The position numbers and the translations under genes are program-made. Under the pieces are notes generated by a model. The model did not search any database, had not been told where the DNA came from, and saw only the letters and a list, made by a program, of their open reading frames with translations. Below are positions 6,885-15,777 of a stretch of 64,000 nt of DNA, piece after piece. Position 1 is the first letter of the stretch. Every line of letters starts with the position of its first letter. Origin of the DNA: Bacillota bacterium (GTDB taxonomy: Bacteria; Bacillota; Clostridia; Peptostreptococcales; Anaerovoracaceae). The stretch lies in contig JAGAXF010000038.1 in assembly GCA_017941085.1 (NCBI GenBank), forward strand, positions 1 through 64,000. The letters are read 5' to 3'.

Positions 6885-8444
6885 GTGCGTCAAATGGGAA
6901 GAGTAAAGGGATCAAGCAATAAAAGCTCAGGGGAGATTAGGGAACAAAAAAGAAAAGCGCACAGAACGCTTAAATTTGTTTCATGGATCATCCAGCTGGC
7001 AGCTGAGGCTGTGCTGGGGTTTTTGCTTGTAAGACTTGGAATGCTCAGTACTCCGCTGCTTATAGCGGTTATAGTACTGATGGTACTTCTTCTAGTTCTG
7101 ACCTTTTTCTTGTTTGGACTACGTAAGAAGCATCACCACAGCAAATTCGAGACCAAGCACATAGTAGGCATAATAATATCTATAGCGGTAATAGCAATTT
7201 CCGTATTTGGATCCTTTTTTGCCAGCAAGATTATAGGGACGGTGTCCGAAGTAACCAGGCCAATAATGCCCAGCAGCACCGTTGCGGTATACGTCCTTAA
7301 TGAGGATAGTGCCACAGACATAACCCATGCCAGGGACTACGAATTCGGCTTCAGCAAAGCCTACGACAGCGAGCATATTACTTCTACTATAGATGCAATA
7401 AACGAAGAACTTACCAAGGAGATAGCGACCAAGGAATATGAGGATGTATTCTCCATGGTAAATGCCCTTCTGGAGGGTGAACAGCAGGCCATAATATTGA
7501 ATAAGGCCTATGCATCCCTGCTGGACGACTTGGAAGAGTACGAGGGTTTCCTGGAGAATACCAGAATTATATATGAAAAATCTTTTGTAAAGGAAATACC
7601 TGCTGAAGAAGAGGATGAAGAAGAACCTGAGAAAAAGATATCCGACGGAGCCTTCATAATCTACCTAAGCGGATCCGATACCAGGAGTTACTACCTAACC
7701 ACCAGTAGAAGCGACGTTAATATATTGGCGGCAGTAAATCCTGAAACCAAGGAAATACTTCTGGTGAATACGCCAAGAGACTACTACGTGCCCATTTCTG
7801 TAGGGGGAGGAGCCTATGACAAGCTTACCCACTGCGGGATCTATGGAGTAGATTGCTCCAGGGATACCTTGGAAGCCCTCTATGGAGTGGATATAGCATA
7901 TACAGCCCAGATTAACTTTACCGGAGTTGAAAGACTGGTTGACGCCGTTGGTGGGGTTACAGTTAACTCCGATGTGGCGTTTACGACATATAATGGCTAC
8001 TATATAGATTATGGTGAAAACAATCTGAATGGCGAAGCTGCCCTTGGATTCGCCAGAGAAAGATATAAGCTCTCCGGTGGAGATAATGATAGAGGAAGGA
8101 ACCAAATGAAGGTTCTAACGGGAGTTATCAAGAAGCTAACTTCAAGTACAGCCCTTTTGGAAAACTATGCCGGGATATTGGACAGCATAAGCGGCATGTT
8201 TGTAACGGACATGTCATATAACAACATAGCGGACTTAGTAAAGCTGCAGCTTTCCGATGGTGGAGATTGGACAATTAATAATTACGCTGTAGCCGGCAGA
8301 GGTGGCTCCAGCACAAGCACCTATTCGATGCCGGGCTGGAACCTATACGTTATGTACCAGAATGACAATGCTGTAGCAAAGGCCAAGTATTTAATGGAAA
8401 AGGTTTTAATGGGAGAACATTTAACTCCTGAGGATATGATATAG
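6885..8444 (+). CDS. LytR-CpsA-Psr (LCP) family glycan ligase
   Basis: A 519-residue membrane protein of the LCP family, which moves undecaprenyl-linked glycans to peptidoglycan. The N-terminal 120 residues hold three hydrophobic segments (about 32-48, 50-72, 83-108). The LCP domain, about 280-455, shows SDVNILAAVNPETKEILLVN, then TPRDYYVPI, YGVDIAYTAQINFTGVERLV and LGFARERYKLSGGDNDRGRN, with the conserved Arg/Asp residues that hold the lipid phosphate. The start is uncertain: GTG 6885 or ATG 6894, neither with an ideal SD. The next genes are glycan chain-length regulators, which supports a role in wall anchoring. Confidence 0.9.
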   Translation: MRQMGRVKGSSNKSSGEIREQKRKAHRTLKFVSWIIQLAAEAVLGFLLVRLGMLSTPLLIAVIVLMVLLLVLTFFLFGLRKKHHHSKFETKHIVGIIISIAVIAISVFGSFFASKIIGTVSEVTRPIMPSSTVAVYVLNEDSATDITHARDYEFGFSKAYDSEHITSTIDAINEELTKEIATKEYEDVFSMVNALLEGEQQAIILNKAYASLLDDLEEYEGFLENTRIIYEKSFVKEIPAEEEDEEEPEKKISDGAFIIYLSGSDTRSYYLTTSRSDVNILAAVNPETKEILLVNTPRDYYVPISVGGGAYDKLTHCGIYGVDCSRDTLEALYGVDIAYTAQINFTGVERLVDAVGGVTVNSDVAFTTYNGYYIDYGENNLNGEAALGFARERYKLSGGDNDRGRNQMKVLTGVIKKLTSSTALLENYAGILDSISGMFVTDMSYNNIADLVKLQLSDGGDWTINNYAVAGRGGSSTSTYSMPGWNLYVMYQNDNAVAKAKYLMEKVLMGEHLTPEDMI

Positions 8445-8492
8445 GGAATTATTGTTAGTATACGATATCGATTAGAATAAGGAACTGGATTA

Positions 8493-9239
8493 ATGAGTGT
8501 AGTAAAAAGGAACGAAGAAAGAGCAGAAACAGAAATAGATCTTTTAGAAGTTGTACAGCTTCTTTTGGCAAATCTTAAATGGATTATTTTATCCACCTTG
8601 GTGCTGGCAGGAATTGTTTTTGTGGCCACCTATTTCTTGGTGACGCCCTTATATAGAGCCAGTGCCACTTTTTATGTAAACAACTCTACAGCAGGTACTT
8701 CAGATACCAGTTCAGTTACAAATGCGGATTTAACAGCTTCAGCTAGATTGGTTAATACTTATTCGGCCATAATTAAGAGCAATGCAATAATGGACAGAGT
8801 TGTGGCAGAATTAGGGGAGAATGTATCTTCGAGCTATATTAAAAGCCACTTAACTACAAAAGCTGTTAACGACACAGAGGTATTTACTGTATCTGTAGTT
8901 CATGAGAATCCTAGAACTGCTGTAAAGATTGTAAACCTTATTGCAGAGATTGCACAAGACCAGATTAGTGAAATAGTTGAAGGAAGCTCTACAAAGATTA
9001 TAGATTATCCCAAAATGCCTACGGGAATTGATTCTCCGAATTATATCCGTAATGCTGGAATAGGTGGGGCTATAGGATTTATCCTTGCTTGTGCCTACTT
9101 CATAATTAGATCCCTTATGGATAATACCATTAAGAGTGCAGCAGATTTGGAATACTGGGGCATTCCTGTGCTAGGCGTAATACCGGACTTCGCTTCTGCG
9201 GATAAATCGGCAGGCTATGCATATGCCAAGAAGAAATAA
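8493..9239 (+). CDS. Polysaccharide chain-length regulator, Wzz/CpsC/YveK type
   Basis: A 248-residue Wzz-domain protein. The first membrane helix is about 30-52 (WIILSTLVLAGIVFVATYFL) and the second about 190-207 (GIGGAIGFILACAYFII), with an extracellular loop between them, and the Pro/Gly-containing PKMPTGIDSPN just before helix two. In Gram-positives this protein is the membrane adaptor that activates the separate tyrosine kinase encoded next, and together they set polymer length. A 12-base gap to the kinase gene supports co-translation. Confidence 0.9.
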   Translation: MSVVKRNEERAETEIDLLEVVQLLLANLKWIILSTLVLAGIVFVATYFLVTPLYRASATFYVNNSTAGTSDTSSVTNADLTASARLVNTYSAIIKSNAIMDRVVAELGENVSSSYIKSHLTTKAVNDTEVFTVSVVHENPRTAVKIVNLIAEIAQDQISEIVEGSSTKIIDYPKMPTGIDSPNYIRNAGIGGAIGFILACAYFIIRSLMDNTIKSAADLEYWGIPVLGVIPDFASADKSAGYAYAKKK

Positions 9240-9250
9240 GAGGTGTAAGA

Positions 9251-10021
9251 ATGAGATTAGGAAAGAAAAACAAAAAAGCCAAGAGTTCAAAGGCAGCCCA
9301 AAAGGCGTTTATCTTAACTCCTTCCGCACCCTTTGCAATTCAGGAGGCATATAAGACTCTTAGAACAAATATAATATTTTCCACTCCAAATACAGGATGC
9401 AGAACCATCGTTGTTACCAGCAGTATGCAGGGAGAGGCTAAATCCACAACATCAACTAACTTAAGCATAGCTTTTGGCCAGAATGGAGATAAGATTCTCC
9501 TTATAGACTGCGACCTTAGACTTCCTACCGTTGCCAAAAAGCTTCAGGTGAACGAAACTCCAGGACTTACAGATGTAATAGTTGGGGAAGCAGACCTATA
9601 TACAGCCATTAGAAATGTATCAAACGGTTTCGATGTACTTCCTGCAGGAACAATTCCGCCGAATCCAACGGAGCTTTTGGGCTCGGATAAAATGGCTGCT
9701 CTCCTTCAGGAACTACAGAGTAAATATGAATATATAATATTAGATACCCCTCCGGTTTGTACTGTGGCGGACGCTGCAATTCTATCTAAGGATGCATCAG
9801 GGGTAATTCTAGTAGTTAAGCAGGATGTGGCTACTAGAGACGGAATAGAGGATGCTCTTCAGAACCTGGAGCTGGCAGGTGCTAAGATCTTAGGCTTCCT
9901 AATGTCCGGGGTGGCCAATGAAAAGACCAAGGGCTATAAGAAAGGGTATTATGGCTATGGTGGATATAGCTATAGTTACAGTCATGCCAGTAGACAGACA
10001 GAAGCCCAGGGAGATAACTAA
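9251..10021 (+). CDS. Bacterial tyrosine kinase, CpsD/CapB/EpsB type
   Basis: A 256-residue BY-kinase. EAYKTLRTN (32-40) is the family N-terminal motif, followed by Walker A SSMQGEAKSTTS (57-68), Walker A' LLIDCDLR (83-90) and Walker B ILDTPPV. The C-terminus is a tyrosine cluster (GYYGYGGYSYSYSHAS) that is autophosphorylated in this family. It works with the preceding membrane adaptor to regulate polymer length. Its stop codon overlaps the start of the phosphatase gene (TAATG). Confidence 0.94.
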   Translation: MRLGKKNKKAKSSKAAQKAFILTPSAPFAIQEAYKTLRTNIIFSTPNTGCRTIVVTSSMQGEAKSTTSTNLSIAFGQNGDKILLIDCDLRLPTVAKKLQVNETPGLTDVIVGEADLYTAIRNVSNGFDVLPAGTIPPNPTELLGSDKMAALLQELQSKYEYIILDTPPVCTVADAAILSKDASGVILVVKQDVATRDGIEDALQNLELAGAKILGFLMSGVANEKTKGYKKGYYGYGGYSYSYSHASRQTEAQGDN

Positions 10022-10725
10022 TGATATTTGATTTCCATACACATATTTTGCCTGGCATAGATGATGGTAGCAAAAGTGTGGAAATGAGTAGAGAGATGCT
10101 AGAGGAATCTTCTAGACAAGGAATAGATGTTATACTCACCACACCTCATTTCTATGCAGATAGTATGGGGATAGACAGTTTTCTTTCCAATAGAGATGAA
10201 GCTTTTAATAAGGTTTTACCTATAGCGGAGGAATTAGGTATTAAACTGATTCCCGGAGGAGAAGTTGCCTTCTTCGATAATATGAGCAGAGCCTCAGATT
10301 TGGATAAGCTTATGATCGAAGGAACAGACCTTATGCTGCTAGAGATGCCCTTTAGATCATGGCATAGTAGCGATCTATATGAGGTGGATCAGATTATTAG
10401 AAGAGGTATAACTCCAATAATAGCCCATGTAGAAAGGTTCTTCCATTTCCAGAGGGATAAACATATTGTAGAGGACCTGATGGAAAGGGAAGTAATAGTT
10501 CAGGTAAATGCTGAATGTTTAATTGAGAGAAGCACCAGAAGACTAGGCGTTAAGTTATTTAAAAGTGGCTATGCCGAGCTTCTGGGAAGCGATTGCCACA
10601 ATTTAACCAGCAGAAGACAGAACTTGGCAGAAGGGCGAAGGATTCTGGATAAGAAAATAGGACGAGGGATTTTGGGAGATTTAGATCAACTAGGCGAAAA
10701 TGTGCTTTGGAGCTGGTTGCAATAA
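10021..10725 (+). CDS. Tyrosine-protein phosphatase, CpsB/YwqE (PHP) type
   Basis: A 234-residue PHP-domain phosphatase. The metal-binding motifs are DFHTHILPGIDDGS at the N-terminus, an Asp/His-rich TTPHFY, a central GGEVAFF, an IIAHVERF and the final GSDCHNL. Such enzymes use manganese to remove phosphate from the CpsD-type kinase. It overlaps the kinase gene by one base and ends the conserved front part of the glycan operon; the variable part begins after it. Confidence 0.93.
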   Translation: MIFDFHTHILPGIDDGSKSVEMSREMLEESSRQGIDVILTTPHFYADSMGIDSFLSNRDEAFNKVLPIAEELGIKLIPGGEVAFFDNMSRASDLDKLMIEGTDLMLLEMPFRSWHSSDLYEVDQIIRRGITPIIAHVERFFHFQRDKHIVEDLMEREVIVQVNAECLIERSTRRLGVKLFKSGYAELLGSDCHNLTSRRQNLAEGRRILDKKIGRGILGDLDQLGENVLWSWLQ

Positions 10726-10728
10726 ATA

Positions 10729-11071
10729 ATGGAGATGACAATGGGAACTTGCGATTTTCTTTCTGACCCTAGGTTCAAGGGATTAGAACCTTTCAAAAAC
10801 AAAATATGGCTATCTAGTCCCACTATGCATGGCGACGAGGAAAAAATGGGTTGTAGATGCAATTCGAAAAAATTGGGTAAGTATCGTTGGAGATAACATT
10901 GATGAAGTTGAGCAGATGACAGCTGAAACGGTGGGACGTAAATATGCAGTTGGTCTTTCCTCAGGTACTGCTGCATTGCACCTTACAGTGAAACTTCTCG
11001 GTGAAAAAATATATGAACAACCTAAGCCCGGTCACGGAACATTAGAAGGAAAGAAAGTGATAACTGTATAA
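10729..11071 (+). pseudogene. Frameshifted, truncated DegT/DnrJ/EryC1/StrS aminotransferase
   Basis: An ATG at 10729 opens a frame (MGTCDFLSDPRFKGLEPF, then NKIWLSSPTMHGDEE) that is the N-terminus of a sugar aminotransferase. At the A6 run near 10842-10847 one extra A shifts the frame. The correct continuation then reads WVVDAIRKNWVSIVGDN and KYAVGLSSGTAALHL (10848-11071), ending in a stop just where the PLP domain should go on. Only about 113 of roughly 400 residues remain. Both halves belong to the same family, so this is a remnant, probably the first gene of an older glycan cassette. Confidence 0.85.
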
Positions 11072-11415
11072 TAGGGACAACCAAGAAAAAAACCTTGATT
11101 TTTCAAGGGTTTCACGAGTTTAAGCCAAGTCACGAAATTGAAATTTTCTTAGGATTGCAGGTTCATTCGCGAGTACCCAGAGAGGTTGAGATGGCTTCTT
11201 GGATACTCTTGGATTGACCCACAATACAGAGTAGAAAATTCAATAAAAGGAGGGCAGGGCTTAACTCACTCTCTTCCGTCTGGAAGAGGTGGGCTTTTCG
11301 TCGTTACAGAGATAATCCGCGGAACCTCCCGAGTACAATATATCATAAATTTTAAAAATAAACAAGAATAAAATCGTACAATTATAGCAATAGATTAATC
11401 TAGGAGCTTAGCACA
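11072..11415. other. 344-base stretch without a recognisable gene, at the cassette junction
   Basis: Short frames here (for example 11186-11371) show no family resemblance and lack ribosome sites. The stretch holds two hairpins: AACCTTGA/TCAAGGGTT at 11091-11112, and a stronger one at 11267-11291. It becomes A/T-rich towards 11340-11400. It probably contains the recombination joint and possibly a leader for the following cassette, but no good promoter is visible. Confidence 0.5.
11267..11291 (+). other. Hairpin followed by a short T-tract in the cassette leader
   Basis: CAC(T)CTCTTCC (11267-11277) pairs with GGAAGAGGTG (11282-11291) around a GTCT loop, with one bulged T. GGCTTTT follows. It could be a weak terminator or attenuator before the cassette. 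Confidence 0.35.
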
Positions 11416-12741
11416 ATGGAAAAGAAGAACATTCAGTTTAGTCCGCCTGACATTAGTAAAGCAGAAATTGAAGAAGTTGCAAAGGCACTTGAATCCGGTT
11501 GGATAACCACCGGCCCTCGGACAAAACTGTTGGAGAGAAGGATTGCTGCCTATATAGATACAGGCAGAGTCGATATTGACTGTGATCAAGAGGATATGAT
11601 CAGCAGATATAGCAACAGAGTTGTTTGTTTGAATTCAGCTACTGCTGCTGAAGAATTAAATCTTCGTATTCTTGGAGTCACCGAGGGTGATGAGGTGGTA
11701 GTGCCATCATACACGTACACTTCTTCGGCATCTGCAGCAATTCACTGTGGAGCCAAAGCTGTTTTCGTTGATGTTCAGAAGGACGGAGACTCAGTTTCGC
11801 ATATGCCCGAAATGGACTATGAAAAGCTAGAGGCTGCAATTACAGAAAAGACTAAAGCCATAGTGGCCGTTGACCTTTGCGGTATCGTTTGTGATTATGA
11901 GAAAGTTTTTGAGATTGTAGAACGGAAGCGTAGTTTGTTCAAACCGATGGACAGACATGATAATCCGGAAAGTGATCTTTCCTCTCGGATCCAGGCGGCT
12001 ATTGGTCGAGTTGCTGTTATTGCAGACTCTGCACACAGCCTGGGTGCAAGCAGAGTATTTAAGGGCGAAAAGAGATACTGTGGAGATATAGCTGATTTTA
12101 CAAGCTTTAGTTTCCATGCTGTTAAGAACTTTACTACTGCAGAGGGCGGAGCATCTACCTGGAGAGATATTCCGGGAGTCGATAATGAAGAGATCTATCA
12201 TCAGTATCAGCTCTACAGTCTTCATGGGCAGAGTAAAGACGCTTTGGCAAAGAACCAGCTTGGTGCATGGGAGTACGACATTGTAGGACCGTGGTACAAG
12301 TGCAATATGACAGATATCATGGCGGCCATTGGCCTGCGTCAGCTGGATCGTTATCCGGGACTCTTGAAAAGAAGAAAAGAGATTATCGGGAAGTATGATG
12401 TCATGTGCGATGAATTGGGCGTAAAGCATCTGGTGCATTACACAGAAAACAGCACTTCATCCGGACATTTGTATCTGACAAGAATACCGGGAGCTACTGA
12501 TGAAATACGGAGAGAGATCATCATCAAACTGGCAGAGCTTGGAGTGAATACGAATGTTCACTATAAGCCGCTTCCGATGATGACTGCATATAAAGAGATG
12601 GGATGGGATATCAAAGATTTCCCGAATGCCTATGACTACTATGTGAACCTGATCACATTGCCACTTCATACGAAGCTGACGGATGAGGATGTGGATTATG
12701 TGATCAGCAATTTCAGGGAAGTAGTTAGCAAATATATCTAA
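11416..12741 (+). CDS. PLP-dependent nucleotide-sugar aminotransferase (DegT family)
   Basis: A 441-residue DegT/DnrJ/EryC1/StrS enzyme. SPPDISKAEIEEVAKALESG is the typical start, the cofactor-binding Asp204 is in IADSAHSLG and the Schiff-base Lys237 in SFHAVKNFTTAEGG. It is longer than the usual 370-400 residues because of inserts near 52-66 and 168-195. Family members aminate 4-keto sugars. Next to a PglC/WcfS-like initiating transferase and with a membrane 4,6-dehydratase at 26408, a role in making UDP-2-acetamido-4-amino-2,4,6-trideoxyhexose is the best guess. GGAG at 11402-11405 is the ribosome site. First gene of the variable cassette. Confidence 0.88.
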   Translation: MEKKNIQFSPPDISKAEIEEVAKALESGWITTGPRTKLLERRIAAYIDTGRVDIDCDQEDMISRYSNRVVCLNSATAAEELNLRILGVTEGDEVVVPSYTYTSSASAAIHCGAKAVFVDVQKDGDSVSHMPEMDYEKLEAAITEKTKAIVAVDLCGIVCDYEKVFEIVERKRSLFKPMDRHDNPESDLSSRIQAAIGRVAVIADSAHSLGASRVFKGEKRYCGDIADFTSFSFHAVKNFTTAEGGASTWRDIPGVDNEEIYHQYQLYSLHGQSKDALAKNQLGAWEYDIVGPWYKCNMTDIMAAIGLRQLDRYPGLLKRRKEIIGKYDVMCDELGVKHLVHYTENSTSSGHLYLTRIPGATDEIRREIIIKLAELGVNTNVHYKPLPMMTAYKEMGWDIKDFPNAYDYYVNLITLPLHTKLTDEDVDYVISNFREVVSKYI

Positions 12742-12758
12742 GGAAGGATGCCGTAAGA

Positions 12759-13457
12759 ATGAGACTTCGGAAATGGGAAGATTTGCCAGTATTCGTGCAG
12801 TGCGAAGAAGTCAGAGAATACTATGACATCCTTGCAAAGAAAAAATGTGCGCTTGCACTTAAGAGAGCCTTCGATGTTGTTGTTGCTGTAATCATGCTGA
12901 TCGTCCTAGCCATTCCAATGTTAATTATCGCCGTCATGATCAAAATTGATTCACATGGGCCTGTGTTTTATCGGCAGGAGAGGGTAACAACTTATGGCAA
13001 GCGATTCCGTATTCACAAGTTCCGGACGATGGTGAACAACGCAGATAAGATTGGATCTGCGGTAACAGTTGGCGGCGATGTCAGAATCACCAAAGTAGGC
13101 AATCGTCTCCGCAACTTACGGATCGATGAGATACCGCAGCTGATAGATGTTCTGAGTGGAAACATGAGTTTTGTAGGAACCAGGCCCGAGGCGACTAAGT
13201 ATGTCAAGCAGTATTCGAATGAAATGAATGCAACACTTCTTTTACCAGCCGGCATTACTTCGGAGGCCAGCATTAGGTATAAGGATGAGGCAATGCTGCT
13301 CGATAATGCAGACGATGTAGATAGGGTATATGTGGAAGTAGTTCTTCCTGGAAAAATGCAATATAACCTGCAGAGCATCAGACATTTCAGCTTTTTTGGA
13401 GATATAGCAACAATGTTCAGAACGGTTTTTGCTGTTTTAGGGAAGGAATACAAATGA
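12759..13457 (+). CDS. Initiating sugar-phosphate transferase (monotopic PGT, PglC/WcaJ family)
   Basis: A 232-residue polyprenyl-phosphate sugar-1-phosphate transferase, which starts the repeat unit on undecaprenyl phosphate. Features: KRAFDVVVAVIMLIVLAIPM (36-55), the re-entrant membrane helix; PVFYRQERVTTYGKRFRIHK and FRTM (68-91); the catalytic pair Asp123-Glu124 in RIDEIPQL; and GNMSFVGTRPE. It has the small catalytic core without the four-helix N-domain of WcaJ. The substrate is probably the sugar made by the gene before it. It overlaps the next gene by four bases (ATGA). Confidence 0.92.
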   Translation: MRLRKWEDLPVFVQCEEVREYYDILAKKKCALALKRAFDVVVAVIMLIVLAIPMLIIAVMIKIDSHGPVFYRQERVTTYGKRFRIHKFRTMVNNADKIGSAVTVGGDVRITKVGNRLRNLRIDEIPQLIDVLSGNMSFVGTRPEATKYVKQYSNEMNATLLLPAGITSEASIRYKDEAMLLDNADDVDRVYVEVVLPGKMQYNLQSIRHFSFFGDIATMFRTVFAVLGKEYK

Positions 13458-14674
13458 ACATTCTATATATAGATCATTATGCAGGATCGTCTGAAATGGG
13501 AATGGAGTTTCGCCCATACTATCTTTCAAGAGAATGGGTCAAGATGGGGCATTCAGTCACGGTAATCGCTGGTGATTATTCTCATTTGAGAAAAAAGAAT
13601 CCTGAAGTTAAGTCGGATTTTCAGAGAGAAATAATTGATGGAATAGAATATATCTGGTTAATAACGGGAGAGTATGAAGGAAACGGCGTTAAACGTGCAA
13701 TCACAATGGAACGCTTTGTCAGGAAGCTGCTGATTCATGCAAAAAACATTGCAAAAAAATGGAAGCCAGACGTAGTTATTGCATCATCAACTTATCCACT
13801 TGATACATATCCTGCACAGAAAATTGCTAAATATGCGAAAGCAAAATACATTCACGAAGTCCATGACATGTGGCCGGCAACTTTATACGAAGTCGGTGGA
13901 ATGTCTAGAAAACATCCTTTTGTCGTTGCGATGCAAATTGCAGAAAATTCTGCATACAAGCATTGCGATAAATGTGTGGCATTGCTTCCGTATTCTAAGG
14001 ATTACATGATTCAGCACGGATTGGCTCCTGAAAAGTTTATAAATATACAAAATGGAGTGGTTGAGGAAGAATGGGATTCACCTATACCGATTCCTGAAGA
14101 ACATAAAGACTTTTTTTCAAGACATAAAGATCAATTCATTGTTGGGTATTTTGGTGGACATGCTTTATCAAACGCTTTAGGAAAAAGTCTTGATGTAGCA
14201 AAGGAAGTCCTAAAAATAGATAAAAATATAATTTTTGTTTTTGTTGGTGACGGTGTTGAAAAGAAGAAACTAATTGATCGTGCAAAAACGGAAAACATTA
14301 CAAATGCGTTTTTTTTACCGCCTGTTCCTAAAAAAGCCGTTCCAAGTCTATTAAAACATTTTGACTGCTCATATATGACGGGGCTGCCTTCACCATTATA
14401 TAGATTCGGTTTGTGCCTGAACAAGATGTACGATTCGATGATGGCTGGAATTCCGATTATTTGTGCATTTGATGTACCTAGAACCTTGGTAAGTATTTAT
14501 AACTGTGGACGCGAGTGTAACCCGTCAGACACTAAAGAAGTTATTGAGAGCATTCTGGAAATCGCCAATATGGATGAGCAAGAAAGAGCAGAGATTGGCA
14601 AAAATGGATTACAGGCGGTAAAAGAACATTTTACGTATAAACAATTAGCGAAAGAATTTATTGATTGCATTTAA
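13454..14674 (+). CDS. Glycosyltransferase, GT4 family (WbuB-like)
   Basis: A 406-residue GT-B glycosyltransferase. The N-terminal acceptor domain begins MNILYIDHYAGSSEMGMEFR. The donor domain has the FVGDGVEKKKL strand-turn, a YSKDYMIQHGL linker, and the PPVPKKAVPSLL region that precedes the nucleotide site. KMYDSMMAGIPIICAFD replaces the more usual E-x7-E loop. Probably adds the second sugar of the repeat unit. Its codons are more A/T-rich than those of the two genes before it, which suggests a mosaic cassette. Confidence 0.85.
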   Translation: MNILYIDHYAGSSEMGMEFRPYYLSREWVKMGHSVTVIAGDYSHLRKKNPEVKSDFQREIIDGIEYIWLITGEYEGNGVKRAITMERFVRKLLIHAKNIAKKWKPDVVIASSTYPLDTYPAQKIAKYAKAKYIHEVHDMWPATLYEVGGMSRKHPFVVAMQIAENSAYKHCDKCVALLPYSKDYMIQHGLAPEKFINIQNGVVEEEWDSPIPIPEEHKDFFSRHKDQFIVGYFGGHALSNALGKSLDVAKEVLKIDKNIIFVFVGDGVEKKKLIDRAKTENITNAFFLPPVPKKAVPSLLKHFDCSYMTGLPSPLYRFGLCLNKMYDSMMAGIPIICAFDVPRTLVSIYNCGRECNPSDTKEVIESILEIANMDEQERAEIGKNGLQAVKEHFTYKQLAKEFIDCI

Positions 14675-14693
14675 TAAATGGAAGGGAAAAGAT

Positions 14694-15776
14694 ATGAAAT
14701 ATGCACTTATTGGATGTGGACGAATTGCCACCAATCATGTAAAAGCCGTTGTTAACAACGATCTGGAATTTGTAGCATCTTGTGATTTACTGCCAGAGGC
14801 AATAGAGAGTTTGCTTGCAAAACATGATCTTCAACATGATACATCTATTGCCCGCTATACAGATTACAAGCTTATGTTGAAGGAACATCCGGAAATTGAA
14901 CTTGTGGCTATTGCTACGGACAGTGGTGTTCATGCAGAGATTACTCTGTATTGCATTGATCAAGGCGTCAATGTAATTGTTGAAAAGCCAATGACCATGT
15001 CCATGTCAGATGCTGATGAAGTGATTAGAAGAAGTGAAGAAAAAGGGGTTAAGGTTTCAGTTTGTCACCAGAATCGCTTTAATGTAGCTATTCAGGAAAT
15101 GAGACAGGCTTTGGAAGCGGGGCGTTTTGGACGTATCTCTCACGGTTCTATAAATGTTCGATGGAACAGAGGAAAGCAGTACTATGATCAGGCTCCTTGG
15201 CGCGGGAAGTGGGCATCTGATGGTGGTTGCCTGTTCAATCAGTGTATTCATGGAATTGATCTCCTCCGCTGGATGATGGGAGATGAAGTTGAAGAGGTAT
15301 ATGGCGTAACGAAACAGCAGTTCCATGACTATCTTGAATGCGAAGATATTGGTATGGCAGTTGTGAAATTCAAGAATGGAGCAGTTGGAACGATTGAGGG
15401 AACTGTCAATGTGTATCCAAAGAATTTGGAAGAAACATTGTATCTCTTTGGCGAAAACGGCACTGTAAAAATCGGCGGCACCTCAACGAATAATATTGAT
15501 GTCTGGAATTTTGCTGATGAGAGTGAGGCTGATAATAAAAATAAAGGATTGCAGGAAGCGACTAGCAATGTGTATGGCAATGGTCATACGAGTCTTTACG
15601 CTGACGTAATAGAAGCTATAGAAAATGACAGAAAGCCATATATTGATGCAATTGCTGGAAGAAATGCGGTAGAGATGATTCTGGCAATTTATCAATCGGC
15701 AGCTACTGGTGAACCGGTCAAGCTTCCACTTAAAAACGTTGCATCTACAGATTTTACAGGAAGGTTTGGCAAATAA
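14694..15776 (+). CDS. wbpB: Gfo/Idh/MocA dehydrogenase, WbpB/WlbA type
   Basis: A 360-residue NAD-dependent oxidoreductase. The Rossmann motif is GCGRIATNH (8-16), followed by the family EKPMTMS. The start at 14694 has a GGAAGGGA ribosome site; an upstream in-frame start lies inside the previous gene and has none. In the WbpB/WlbA family the enzyme oxidises C3 of UDP-GlcNAcA. The next two genes encode the matching acetyltransferase and aminotransferase, and the matching 6-dehydrogenase is at 17587. That order (B-D-E-A) makes the assignment strong. Confidence 0.87.
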   Translation: MKYALIGCGRIATNHVKAVVNNDLEFVASCDLLPEAIESLLAKHDLQHDTSIARYTDYKLMLKEHPEIELVAIATDSGVHAEITLYCIDQGVNVIVEKPMTMSMSDADEVIRRSEEKGVKVSVCHQNRFNVAIQEMRQALEAGRFGRISHGSINVRWNRGKQYYDQAPWRGKWASDGGCLFNQCIHGIDLLRWMMGDEVEEVYGVTKQQFHDYLECEDIGMAVVKFKNGAVGTIEGTVNVYPKNLEETLYLFGENGTVKIGGTSTNNIDVWNFADESEADNKNKGLQEATSNVYGNGHTSLYADVIEAIENDRKPYIDAIAGRNAVEMILAIYQSAATGEPVKLPLKNVASTDFTGRFGK

Positions 15777-15777
15777 A

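Noticed and set aside
11186-11371. 61-codon open frame in the cassette junction
   Set aside because: No ribosome site, no recognisable motif, low-complexity residues; treated as non-coding.
11827-12438. 203-codon open frame on the minus strand
   Set aside because: Antisense to the DegT aminotransferase at 11416, whose catalytic residues are intact. The antisense product shows no family resemblance.
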